Origin: Parabacteroides sp. | GTDB taxonomy: Bacteria > Bacteroidota > Bacteroidia > Bacteroidales > Tannerellaceae | DNA: 24,705 nucleotides | Assembly (NCBI GenBank): GCA_019411205.1 | Contig: DXRF01000015.1 | Span: 1-24,705 of the forward strand | Direction of reading: 5' to 3' | Part shown: in pieces, positions 7,826 to 14,400 of the stretch | How positions within the stretch are numbered: position 1 is the stretch's first letter | Layout of the letters: every line of letters begins with the position of its first letter | The notes under the pieces: model-generated | Databases searched by the model: none | What the model was told of the DNA's origin: nothing | The model's input: only the letters and a program-made list of their open reading frames with translations | Program-made: the position numbers and the translations under genes

Positions 7826-8737
7826 ATGTGGAATAAAATACAATATGCGTTTATCTACAGTTGGGTAAAGGTTCATGCCTTATTACCGATGTGGGCGCTT
7901 TATATATTATCGGATATCCTATATGTGCTGGTCTATAAGGTCATCAGATACAGGGTGAAGGTTGTCAGGCAAAATATGAAAGCCTCTTTTCCTGATAAAT
8001 CAGACACCGAGCTGCATCGGCTGGAACGCGAGTTCTACCACCATTTCGCCGACTATGTGGTCGAGACGATCAAGCTCGCCCACATCTCCCTCGAGGAGTT
8101 GCAACGCCGGGCTTTCCTGAAAAATCCCGAACTGATAGACAAACTGATGGAGAAGGGACATACCTGTTTTATCCTTCTGATGGGACATTACGGCAACTGG
8201 GAATGGTTTTCCGGCTCTACCTCCCGTTTCAAGGACTCCCGCATCTACCAGATATACCGACCGCTCAGCAACCAAGCATTCGACCGCTTGTTCATCAACT
8301 TACGTACGAAATTCGGCTCCTTCGGAATCAAAAAGCAGGACACCGTGCGCGATGTCATCACCCTGAAAAAAAACAAAACCCGCTGTGTCGTGATCTTTAT
8401 CGCTGACCAGACACCGAGCCGGAACAACCTGCACTATTGGACGAATTTCCTGAACCAGGATTCCTCCATCCTGACCGGTCCCGAACGCCTTGCCCGCAAA
8501 CTGGATTTGCCCGTCATATTCCTCGACACGAAGCAGGTGAAACGCGGCTACTATACCGTAGATATGAAACTGGTGACCGAGACTCCCAAAGAGACTCCCG
8601 AAAACTGGATTACCGAACAATATGCCCGCCTGATGGAAAAATGTATCTTGCGCAATCCGTCGGGCTGGCTTTGGACGCATAAGAGATGGAAACATAAGAG
8701 AGTTGACAATACACAACCGACAACTGACAATCAGTAA
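7826..8737 (+). CDS. LpxL/HtrB-type lysophospholipid (lipid A) acyltransferase (303 aa)
   Basis: Belongs to the lysophospholipid/lipid A acyltransferase family, membrane-associated, which transfers a fatty acyl chain onto lipid A or its precursor. The catalytic HX4E motif is GHYGNWE, with His121 and Glu126. Other family signatures are ADQTP (193-197) and the C-terminal GWLWTHKRWK (280-289). A hydrophobic segment near residues 18-40 probably anchors it to the inner membrane. ATG at 7826 (MWNKIQ) is preferred over an upstream in-frame ATG at 7781, which lies within the end of mtaB and would add repeat-derived residues. The last residues, VDNTQPTTDNQ (293-303), are encoded by the left arm of a second repeat element and are unlikely to be ancestral. 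A PagL-like deacylase lies 1.4 kb upstream. Confidence 0.85.
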   Translation: MWNKIQYAFIYSWVKVHALLPMWALYILSDILYVLVYKVIRYRVKVVRQNMKASFPDKSDTELHRLEREFYHHFADYVVETIKLAHISLEELQRRAFLKNPELIDKLMEKGHTCFILLMGHYGNWEWFSGSTSRFKDSRIYQIYRPLSNQAFDRLFINLRTKFGSFGIKKQDTVRDVITLKKNKTRCVVIFIADQTPSRNNLHYWTNFLNQDSSILTGPERLARKLDLPVIFLDTKQVKRGYYTVDMKLVTETPKETPENWITEQYARLMEKCILRNPSGWLWTHKRWKHKRVDNTQPTTDNQ

Positions 8738-8801
8738 CAACATAAAAAAGAAGGTAATGGAAACAAACACTAATTCTCAATTGTCAGTTGTGAATTGTCA
8801 A
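8703..8801. repeat. Large imperfect palindrome (family B, TGACAAT-type) spanning two coding ends
   Basis: A perfect 12-bp inverted repeat, ACAACTGACAAT at 8720-8731 and its complement at 8780-8791, sits inside longer imperfect arms that begin with TTGACAAT at 8703-8710 and end with its complement at 8794-8801. The left arm encodes the tail of the acyltransferase; the right arm encodes residues near the N-terminus of the glycosyltransferase. Confidence 0.75.
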
Positions 8802-9818
8802 TTCAAACGTCTTGCCGTTGTCATCCTAAACTGGAACGGGCGAGCGCTAATGGAAGAATTCCTACCCTCCGTTGTCGCTTGCACTCCTGGCGAACGGGCG
8901 GATGTAATCGTTGCCGACAATGGTTCTACAGACAATTCCATCGAGATGTTGAAGACAAAATTTCCGACGGTCGGCATCATCCGGCTGGACAAAAATTACG
9001 GCTTTGCCGAAGGATATAACCAAGCATTGAAGCACATCGGGCACGAATACACAATCTTGCTCAACAGCGATGTCGAAGTCACTCCGGGATGGCTGGATGC
9101 TCCTGTCGCCGTGATGGACGCCGACAAAACCATCGCCGGGGTCCAACCCAAGATACGCGCCCAGCGGAACAAGGAATATTTCGAGTATGCCGGAGCAGCA
9201 GGGGGATATATGGATCGGTACGGCTATCCGTATTGCCGCGGACGCGTCCTGCATGTCGTAGAGAAAGACACCGGACAATATGACACGCCAGCCGACCTGC
9301 TTTGGGCCACGGGGGCCTGCCTGTTCGTCCGTACGTCAGTCTATAAAGAGGTCGGCGGTCTCGACGCCGGTTTCTTTGCCCACCAGGAAGAAATCGATCT
9401 GTGCTGGCGGTTACGTTCGCGCGGCTACCGGATGGTCTGTACGCCATCGTCGGTCGTATATCACGTGGGAGGCGCCACACTGAATGTCGAGAGTCCGCGC
9501 AAGACGTTCCTCAACTTCCGTAACAACCTGCTGATGTTATATAAGAATTTGCCGGAAAAGGATCTGAAACACGTGATGCGTACACGTTTCTGGCTGGACT
9601 ATATCGCTGCTGCCAAGTTTCTGCTGACCGGCCATTACCCGAACGCACGTGCCGTGTATGAGGCCCGGAAGGCGTTCCACGAGCTAAAACCGTCTTACGA
9701 ACCGATCCGCCGTGAGAATCTTGCCCAAACAAAACTTACCAACATCCCGGAGCTGCGAAAAGGAAGCCTGATCTTAGCGTTCTATTTACTGGGAAAAAAA
9801 AGATTTACGGAGTTATAA
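8757..9818 (+). CDS. Glycosyltransferase family 2 (353 aa)
   Basis: Cytoplasmic GT-A fold glycosyltransferase resembling rhamnosyltransferase/WbbL-like GT2 enzymes of polysaccharide synthesis. It starts with the family's LAVVILNWNG (19-28). The nucleotide-binding motif is VADNGST (52-58), the metal-binding region is LLNSDVEV (101-108), WATGACLFVR (183-192) follows, and the acidic HQEEIDLCWRLR (209-220) carries the probable catalytic base. ATG at 8757 has a purine-rich AAGAAGG just upstream; an in-frame TTG at 8703 lies inside the preceding gene and is rejected. Residues about 6-16 (NSQLSVVNCQF) come from the right arm of a repeat and precede the usual family start. Position after the LpxL-like gene suggests lipid or surface glycan modification, but the acceptor is unknown. 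A hairpin terminator follows at 9966. Confidence 0.88.
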   Translation: METNTNSQLSVVNCQFKRLAVVILNWNGRALMEEFLPSVVACTPGERADVIVADNGSTDNSIEMLKTKFPTVGIIRLDKNYGFAEGYNQALKHIGHEYTILLNSDVEVTPGWLDAPVAVMDADKTIAGVQPKIRAQRNKEYFEYAGAAGGYMDRYGYPYCRGRVLHVVEKDTGQYDTPADLLWATGACLFVRTSVYKEVGGLDAGFFAHQEEIDLCWRLRSRGYRMVCTPSSVVYHVGGATLNVESPRKTFLNFRNNLLMLYKNLPEKDLKHVMRTRFWLDYIAAAKFLLTGHYPNARAVYEARKAFHELKPSYEPIRRENLAQTKLTNIPELRKGSLILAFYLLGKKRFTEL

Positions 9819-9965
9819 ACAGAGAGAATTTGCAGGCAAACGGACAAGTATGGACAAAATGGACACCCGATATATTCAAATCCCGACATTTCAATAAAAC
9901 ACTAATAATCAATAAAAACTGCTCACTCCTTCTAAAAACCATTTTTGGGATACCTGTCTGATGCA

Positions 9966-9996
9966 AGGGAAAGCAATACTTTCCCTCGTCTTTTTT
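9966..9996 (+). terminator. Rho-independent terminator after the glycosyltransferase gene
   Basis: Perfect 8-bp stem AGGGAAAG / CTTTCCCT (9966-9973 and 9979-9986), 5-nt loop, then TCGTCTTTTTT on the plus strand. The convergent MarC gene ends at 9995, so the hairpin may serve both, but only the plus strand has the T-tract. Confidence 0.8.
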
Positions 9997-10639
9997 ACAG
10001 GTTCGAGTGCTGTAAAATGTCGATCATGATCGGCTTGAAACCGCTCACGAAACACTCCACGGCAATCACCATCAGGATCAATCCCATCAGGCGCATCATG
10101 ACGTTATTGCCCGTCTCGCCCATGTAGCGGTTCAGACGTGTGGAAGCGCGGAGGATCAGATAGGTGATAAAATAGATCAGCCCGATCGTCCCAATCAGGA
10201 TGCACTTCTTTGCCAATGTCACGGCATCGTCCATCAGCATTAAGGCATTGGCGATCGCACCCGGCCCGCAGAGCATCGGGATAGCAAGGGGCGTAATGGA
10301 AATATCGTTCACATACGTCTTCACCTCCTCCTCTTTCAGCTTGGCTTTCGCATAGCGTGCCTGTAGCATGTCGAAACCGATCGTGAAGATGATAATGCCG
10401 CCCGCAATGCGAAATCCGTTGGTCGAAATACCGAAGAACTTGAACAGGAACTGCCCGGAGAAAGTGAAAACCATCAGTGTCAGGAACGACACGATTGTGG
10501 CGCGGCGGACAATGGCACGACGCTGCTCCTCACTCATGCCATTCGTCATGGTCAGAAAGACAGGCATCGTCCCTAACGGATTTGTCAGCGTAAAAAACGA
10601 GGTAAAACATAACAGAAAAAAAGGTAACAATGAATCCAT
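9995..10639 (-). CDS. MarC-family integral membrane protein (214 aa)
   Basis: Small polytopic inner-membrane protein with about six hydrophobic segments. The family signature near the start is FFTLTNPLGTMPVFLTMT (15-32), followed by GFRIAGGIIIFTIGFDML and the loop PLAIPMLCGPGAIANA, both characteristic of MarC/SNARE-like predicted transporters. The transported molecule is not established for the family. ATG at 10639 (MDSLLPFF) is chosen; an in-frame upstream ATG at 10735 would overlap the preceding gene and add polar residues before the first membrane segment. It lies 59 bp after the PNGase F-like gene on the same strand, with a hairpin in between, so it may be co-transcribed or only partly coupled. 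Confidence 0.85.
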   Translation of the reverse strand: MDSLLPFFLLCFTSFFTLTNPLGTMPVFLTMTNGMSEEQRRAIVRRATIVSFLTLMVFTFSGQFLFKFFGISTNGFRIAGGIIIFTIGFDMLQARYAKAKLKEEEVKTYVNDISITPLAIPMLCGPGAIANALMLMDDAVTLAKKCILIGTIGLIYFITYLILRASTRLNRYMGETGNNVMMRLMGLILMVIAVECFVSGFKPIMIDILQHSNL

Positions 10640-10670
10640 GATAATACTATTTTTATAATGTGCTATATAG

Positions 10671-10703
10671 AATAATGTGCCAATAAAATATTGACACATT
10701 ATT
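10671..10703 (-). other. Intercistronic hairpin overlapping the PNGase F-like stop codon
   Basis: 15-bp inverted repeat with one G-T wobble (10671-10685 with 10689-10703) and a 3-nt loop; the stop codon 10699-10701 is inside the stem. No T-tract follows on the minus strand, so it is more likely an RNA-processing or stability element, or a weak terminator, between the PNGase F-like and MarC genes. Confidence 0.6.
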
Positions 10704-11943
10704 TTTCCCATACTAAATAAGCAGACACGAGCCAATGGTTCAGTTTGTCCCCGTCTATCTCAGCTGCTTCAGGAATACTGACCGTGAAGGTATGCTTGCC
10801 CGGCGCGATATCCGTCAAAAGAACCTCTTCAGGTATCACATCCGAACCCGGACACCAGTTGGAACGTGACAGGTCGGACGATCCTAACGGCTCTTCCACT
10901 CTCTTTTCCGAATAACCGTCTTTGGCAATATAAGAAGCCAGACGCTCTTTCAGCCACACGCCCGTTGCCGGGTTGAAACGGCGGAAAGAGGCACAATCCG
11001 AACGCCAGGGGATGAAGTTCAACACTTCTTTCCCATCAACCGAAACGATATTGCGTTTCTCGACAAATTCATCGCCACCGGAATGGCCACCATGACCGGT
11101 CACGATATATTTCAGCCGAACATTACGCGCATCGTCGGGAATCTCGAAATCTGTCGACACGTCCCGGCGAGCAAAGATATCCGGATAGGTCTGCCCCTCG
11201 TAATAGACCGTATTCATCAACGGCTCCACATGGCGGTGGGTCAGCGGATCATAAGCCAGAGCAGATTCATCCACATCGACCGTCATACTGGCGATATACC
11301 CCTCCGTCGTCCAGGTATCGATAAAGATACCGACATAAGCACTTCCCTCCAAAAGTGGATACAGGTCGGTTATATCCTGTTCCCAGCTGACGCTATCTTC
11401 CCAATGGTCGATATAAACCGGCTTGCGATTATGCGTCAGACTGTCGTCGGGAGTGCTGAAATGCCCAACTCCGAAAGGGGTCATGAAACGCATCAGCTCA
11501 ACCGTCGGTTTATAATCCTCGCCCGAAACGATCCCGACCATGTGTTCGAGTTTCGTACTGTCCACTTCCGGAAACTGCTTCTCGCCTTTAGCAATATTCA
11601 GCAGGTTGATGCCCGATGCTTTCGGCAGAACGAAACAAGAACCGGATTTATCCCAGCGGTCACCGTTGGAAGCAACCGTCACCTTCAATTTTACAGAAAC
11701 GTTGCGTTCGTATTCGGGCAACGTTATCTTCTTCAAGATAATACGCCCATTCACCAAATGGTAGATACTGTCTGCTCCCGGTGCATTATAGGCTCCCGGA
11801 TAGATATCCGGTGCAAACCGTACAGGCGTATCGTCAAACACACGTACAGTAAAATCTCCCTTCGCAGGAATTTCCTGCGGTCCGCATGCCGTCAGCAACA
11901 ACGTCCCCACCCACGAAAAGAGTAAAACAATCTTTTTCATCAT
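10699..11943 (-). CDS. PNGase F-like peptide:N-glycosidase, lipoprotein (414 aa)
   Basis: Predicted exported lipoprotein: signal with lipobox LTAC (17-20, Cys20). The body matches the two-domain PNGase F amidase family, which cleaves the GlcNAc-Asn bond of N-glycoproteins. GDRWDKSGS (94-102) carries the Trp-Asp pair that corresponds to the catalytic region of PNGase F. Further family-like stretches are MRFMTPFG (151-158), GHGGHSGGDEF (283-293, Glu292 as candidate second carboxylate), PWRSDC (312-317) and RSNWCPG (360-366). Residue equivalences are from memory, so family assignment is stronger than catalytic assignment. Two ATGs (11943, 11940) are adjacent. It starts 6 bp after the [FeFe] hydrogenase stop, so it is translated from the same transcript. 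A role in releasing host N-glycans is inference. Confidence 0.72.
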   Translation of the reverse strand: MMKKIVLLFSWVGTLLLTACGPQEIPAKGDFTVRVFDDTPVRFAPDIYPGAYNAPGADSIYHLVNGRIILKKITLPEYERNVSVKLKVTVASNGDRWDKSGSCFVLPKASGINLLNIAKGEKQFPEVDSTKLEHMVGIVSGEDYKPTVELMRFMTPFGVGHFSTPDDSLTHNRKPVYIDHWEDSVSWEQDITDLYPLLEGSAYVGIFIDTWTTEGYIASMTVDVDESALAYDPLTHRHVEPLMNTVYYEGQTYPDIFARRDVSTDFEIPDDARNVRLKYIVTGHGGHSGGDEFVEKRNIVSVDGKEVLNFIPWRSDCASFRRFNPATGVWLKERLASYIAKDGYSEKRVEEPLGSSDLSRSNWCPGSDVIPEEVLLTDIAPGKHTFTVSIPEAAEIDGDKLNHWLVSAYLVWEK

Positions 11944-11949
11944 TTGCGT

Positions 11950-13395
11950 TTAGTATTTAGTAAGCTCTTTAAGCAACTGCTTCTGCCCGGCAGACCGGTC
12001 GCCATGCACACAGGGTCCTGTCACACAGCCACCTTCGCAGGCCATCACCTCGATGAATTGTCCCGGAGCCTTGCCCGTCTTGGCGTATGCACGCAACAAA
12101 GCGACGTTCTTCTTCGTAAGGTTGGCTACCTGGATCGTATTCAAGCTGGCATCCTGATCTTCTTTCAAGTAGACCTTCACCGCATTGATCACACCTCCTG
12201 CTTGTGCAAATCCATGTGCCTCACGTACGGAGTTACGCAAGACGGTAAACGGTTGCGCATCTTCGATCTTGATATCCATACCAGCCAGCACGGAACCGAC
12301 CTCTTCGAACGTGAGCGTGAAATCCACACAGGGGTCCATCTTCACCTCTTTCCGCTTCGCCACACACGGACCGACGAACACGATCTTGGCATCTGGATAT
12401 TTCTCCTTTACAATCCGGGCGGTGTAGTACATCGGCGAACCAGTAGTCGAAATATATTTCTTTAAGTCCGGGATATGTTTCTCGGCAAGCTGGATATAAG
12501 AAGGACAACAACTGGTCGTCATGAATGGTTGTCCTTCCGCCAACTTTTCTTTCAGTTCTTCAGCTTCGTGACGGGTCGTTTCCATCGCTCCCTGCGCCAC
12601 CTCGACAACTTCGAGGAACCCCAGCGACTTGATGGCACCGTAGACCTTCTCCACCGGAGCCGCAAACTGGGCCAGGATAGACGGAGCGACAATGGCTACC
12701 ATCGGTTCCTCGTTACGCAGGCGCTGCAGGATATCGAATACCTGAGATATCTCGAAGATCGCTCCGAAAGGACAGGCGTTCACACATTTACCGCAATAGA
12801 TACATTTGGATTCGTCGATATGTTCCACCCCGTACTCGTCCTTGCTAATCGCTTTCACCGGGCAAACTTCCTCACAAGGGATCGGAATATACACGATGGC
12901 ATGATAGGGACAGTTCTGGTGGCATTTGCCGCAACTGATACAGGTATCATGGTCGATCTCCGCCTGCCCGTTCTTCTTGAAGCGGATCGCGTCTTTCGGG
13001 CAGTTCATATAGCAGCTACGTGCCACACAGCCACGGCAAAGGTTCGTAATCTCATAGTTCACCTGCACGCAGGACGAACAGGCTTCATCCACCACGCACA
13101 TCAGGTTCTCTTTCTTGTTTTCCGAACGCAGCAACGCTTGTTTGGCATATTCGGACAAGGGGGTCAGCTCGTCGACCTCGTCCTGCATATCAAATCCGAG
13201 CAGTGGCAATGTCTTGTATTTCCACACTGCCCGTTCTTTGTGCACACAGCACCGGCCGATGACTTTCGACTTACGGGGACTCAACTCGATAGGCAAACGG
13301 TCTATCTCTTCGAGCAAACGGTTTTCCTTCCAAAGTTTCACTAACTTCGCCAGCAATCCGTGACGAACAATCATTACGTTATTGGTAAATGCCAT
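11950..13395 (-). CDS. Group B-type monomeric [FeFe] hydrogenase (481 aa)
   Basis: Cytoplasmic iron hydrogenase, likely reducing protons with ferredoxin electrons to release H2 during fermentation. All three H-cluster motifs are present: L1 TSCCPS (294-299), L2 GPCVAKRKE (342-350) and L3 EVMACEGGC (449-457), with cluster cysteines 296, 344, 453 and 457. The N-terminal half is rich in cysteines; two classical ferredoxin 4Fe-4S motifs are CISCGKCHQNCP (152-163) and CIYCGKCVNACP (198-209), with further cysteine sets at 100-132. The L1 and L2 variants differ from group A enzymes (TSCCPAW, MPCxxKxxE), which is why I call it group B. Maturases HydE, HydF and HydG are not in this window. It has its own promoter at 13425-13457 and leads into the PNGase F-like gene. 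Confidence 0.88.
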   Translation of the reverse strand: MAFTNNVMIVRHGLLAKLVKLWKENRLLEEIDRLPIELSPRKSKVIGRCCVHKERAVWKYKTLPLLGFDMQDEVDELTPLSEYAKQALLRSENKKENLMCVVDEACSSCVQVNYEITNLCRGCVARSCYMNCPKDAIRFKKNGQAEIDHDTCISCGKCHQNCPYHAIVYIPIPCEEVCPVKAISKDEYGVEHIDESKCIYCGKCVNACPFGAIFEISQVFDILQRLRNEEPMVAIVAPSILAQFAAPVEKVYGAIKSLGFLEVVEVAQGAMETTRHEAEELKEKLAEGQPFMTTSCCPSYIQLAEKHIPDLKKYISTTGSPMYYTARIVKEKYPDAKIVFVGPCVAKRKEVKMDPCVDFTLTFEEVGSVLAGMDIKIEDAQPFTVLRNSVREAHGFAQAGGVINAVKVYLKEDQDASLNTIQVANLTKKNVALLRAYAKTGKAPGQFIEVMACEGGCVTGPCVHGDRSAGQKQLLKELTKY

Positions 13396-13424
13396 GGTGA
13401 ATATATTATTTGTGCTTTAGGCTA

Positions 13425-13457
13425 CAAAGATACGGAGCATACGCCTCTCCCGCCAAA
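13425..13457 (-). promoter_or_regulatory. Promoter of the hydrogenase transcript
   Basis: Exact -7 element TATCTTTG (13425-13432) and exact -33 TTTG (13454-13457), spaced 21 nt, on the minus strand. The ATG is about 30 nt downstream of the -7 element. It lies just past the folB terminator, so the hydrogenase unit is independent of folB. Confidence 0.75.
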
Positions 13458-13477
13458 TAACGAACCAGCTAAATTGT

Positions 13478-13519
13478 AAAAAATCTTTTGCCCAAGGATA
13501 AATCCTCCGGCAAAAGATT
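13478..13519 (-). terminator. Rho-independent terminator of folB
   Basis: Perfect 11-bp stem (13482-13492 with 13509-13519) containing a further small AGGAT/ATCCT hairpin in its loop, followed on the minus strand by a run of six Ts (complement of 13478-13483). It starts 4 bp after the folB stop codon. Confidence 0.9.
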
Positions 13520-13523
13520 GATC

Positions 13524-13886
13524 TCAGGAGAAAGTTTCACCAAGAAGGATCGAGGCGCTATGGACATCACCACCGAAGGGCGGGTTCAGCTTGGAGAGTT
13601 TCAACTCGATAGCTGTCAGCTGAGGGAAACTTTCTTTCAGAGCATACAGAATCCGTCCTGCCACATGTTCGATCAGCTTGGATGGGATATTCATCTGCTC
13701 TTTTACAACTGCATAAACAGCGGCATAGTTGATCGTATCGTCCAGTTCGTCACTTCTTACGGCTTGTTCCAACGGAGCCGTAAGGATCAGATTCACAACA
13801 AAATTGTTCCCTACCTTTGTTTCCTGCGGCATTACACCGTGATAGGCATAGAATTTCATTTCCTTCAGTTCTATCCTTGTTGTCAT
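13524..13886 (-). CDS. folB: Dihydroneopterin aldolase FolB (120 aa)
   Basis: Cytoplasmic enzyme of folate synthesis that converts 7,8-dihydroneopterin to 6-hydroxymethyl-dihydropterin and glycolaldehyde. Visible family features are FYAYHGVMPQE (12-22, with the substrate-binding Glu22), NYAAVY (53-58, conserved Tyr54), LIEHVAGRI (71-79, with Glu73) and the catalytic Lys99 in LSKLNPPF. The 120-residue length is normal. It is transcribed alone: promoter at 13905-13935 and a strong terminator immediately after the stop. The divergent neighbour is a bactofilin gene, and the two promoters are only about 11 bp apart. Confidence 0.93.
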   Translation of the reverse strand: MTTRIELKEMKFYAYHGVMPQETKVGNNFVVNLILTAPLEQAVRSDELDDTINYAAVYAVVKEQMNIPSKLIEHVAGRILYALKESFPQLTAIELKLSKLNPPFGGDVHSASILLGETFS

Positions 13887-13904
13887 AATTCGTTATTTTA
13901 TCTG

Positions 13905-13935
13905 TAAATGTAAATAAAGTAAACCTTTCTGCAAA
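13905..13935 (-). promoter_or_regulatory. Promoter of folB
   Basis: Minus-strand TACATTTA (13905-13912, seven of eight matches to the -7 consensus) and TTTG (13932-13935) spaced 19 nt, about 20 nt before ATG 13886. Confidence 0.6.
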
Positions 13936-13945
13936 AAAATAGTCT

Positions 13946-13953
13946 TATATTTG
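13946..13953 (+). promoter_or_regulatory. -7 promoter element of the bactofilin gene
   Basis: TATATTTG matches TAnnTTTG exactly. No clear -33 element is visible. It would give a leader of roughly 45 nt containing the palindrome at 13962-13985. It is nearly back-to-back with the folB promoter. Confidence 0.5.
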
Positions 13954-13961
13954 CGACATGC

Positions 13962-13985
13962 AGAGACGCACGGCCGTACGTCTCT
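13962..13985. repeat. GC-rich 24-bp imperfect palindrome in the bactofilin leader
   Basis: AGAGACG (13962-13968) and CGTCTCT (13979-13985) flank a central ACGGCCGT palindrome (13970-13977); only the positions 13969 and 13978 fail to pair. It would form a stable hairpin in the 5' leader and contrasts with the AT-rich surroundings. Confidence 0.65.
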
Positions 13986-14002
13986 AACAAACAATACGAA
14001 AT

Positions 14003-14365
14003 ATGATGGGAATAAAGCAAAAAGAAGAAAATACAAATGGCGGCCTGCATAATACCCTCGCCGCCGGCACGACCGTAAAAGGTGACATCGTAACGGAAAC
14101 AGACTTTCGCTTGGATGGAAAGATCGAAGGAGATGTAAGTTGCAGCGGCAAGATCGTAATCGGCCCGAAAGGAAATGTCACAGGAAACATCGTTTCTGCA
14201 AATGCCGAAATATTGGGAGAAGTGGAAGGCTCCATCCACGTCAGTGCCAAACTTGTCCTGAAAGCGACCGCCATCATCAAAGGCGATATATTCGCCCAAA
14301 CGTTGGAGATCGAACCGAACGCCCGCTTCAACGGGGTTTGCAAGATGTCGGAAAAAGATTTATGA
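14003..14365 (+). CDS. Bactofilin (polymer-forming cytoskeletal protein, 120 aa)
   Basis: Bactofilins assemble without nucleotide into filaments at the membrane and scaffold cell-wall or polar processes. The central part is a right-handed beta-helix of short repeats: TTVKGDIVTETDFRLDGKIEGDVSCSGKIVIG and so on (about residues 23-110), with the recurring hydrophobic-x-G pattern, e.g. GKIEGDV, GNVTGNI, GEVEGSI. Short polar termini flank it. Two ATGs are in frame (14003 and 14006). The last codons GAT TTA TGA lie inside the left arm of the AT-rich repeat that is also its terminator. No peptidase or cell-wall partner gene is directly adjacent; the neighbours are folB and a glucanotransferase. Confidence 0.92.
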   Translation: MMGIKQKEENTNGGLHNTLAAGTTVKGDIVTETDFRLDGKIEGDVSCSGKIVIGPKGNVTGNIVSANAEILGEVEGSIHVSAKLVLKATAIIKGDIFAQTLEIEPNARFNGVCKMSEKDL

Positions 14366-14400
14366 TTTATATGTTGACAATAAATCATAAATCTTTTTTT
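14352..14400. terminator. Bidirectional terminator built from a family A repeat
   Basis: Perfect 19-bp inverted repeat: 14352-14370 with 14380-14398, loop of 9 nt. The arms carry A-runs and T-runs so both strands read stem plus T-tract. The left arm contains the bactofilin stop codon, and the convergent 4-alpha-glucanotransferase stop lies at 14399-14401. Confidence 0.88.

Noticed and set aside
8703..8756. TTG start giving an 18-residue longer glycosyltransferase
   Set aside because: Overlaps the end of the acyltransferase gene and consists of repeat-derived codons; ATG 8757 has a purine-rich upstream sequence.
9845..9995. Possible small gene in the gap after the glycosyltransferase
   Set aside because: No frame has a plausible start, length and composition; the gap contains only the terminator and a short GGACA repeat.
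10640..10735. MarC starting at ATG 10735
   Set aside because: Would overlap the end of the PNGase F-like gene and include the hairpin region; MDSLLPFF at 10639 begins directly at the first membrane segment.
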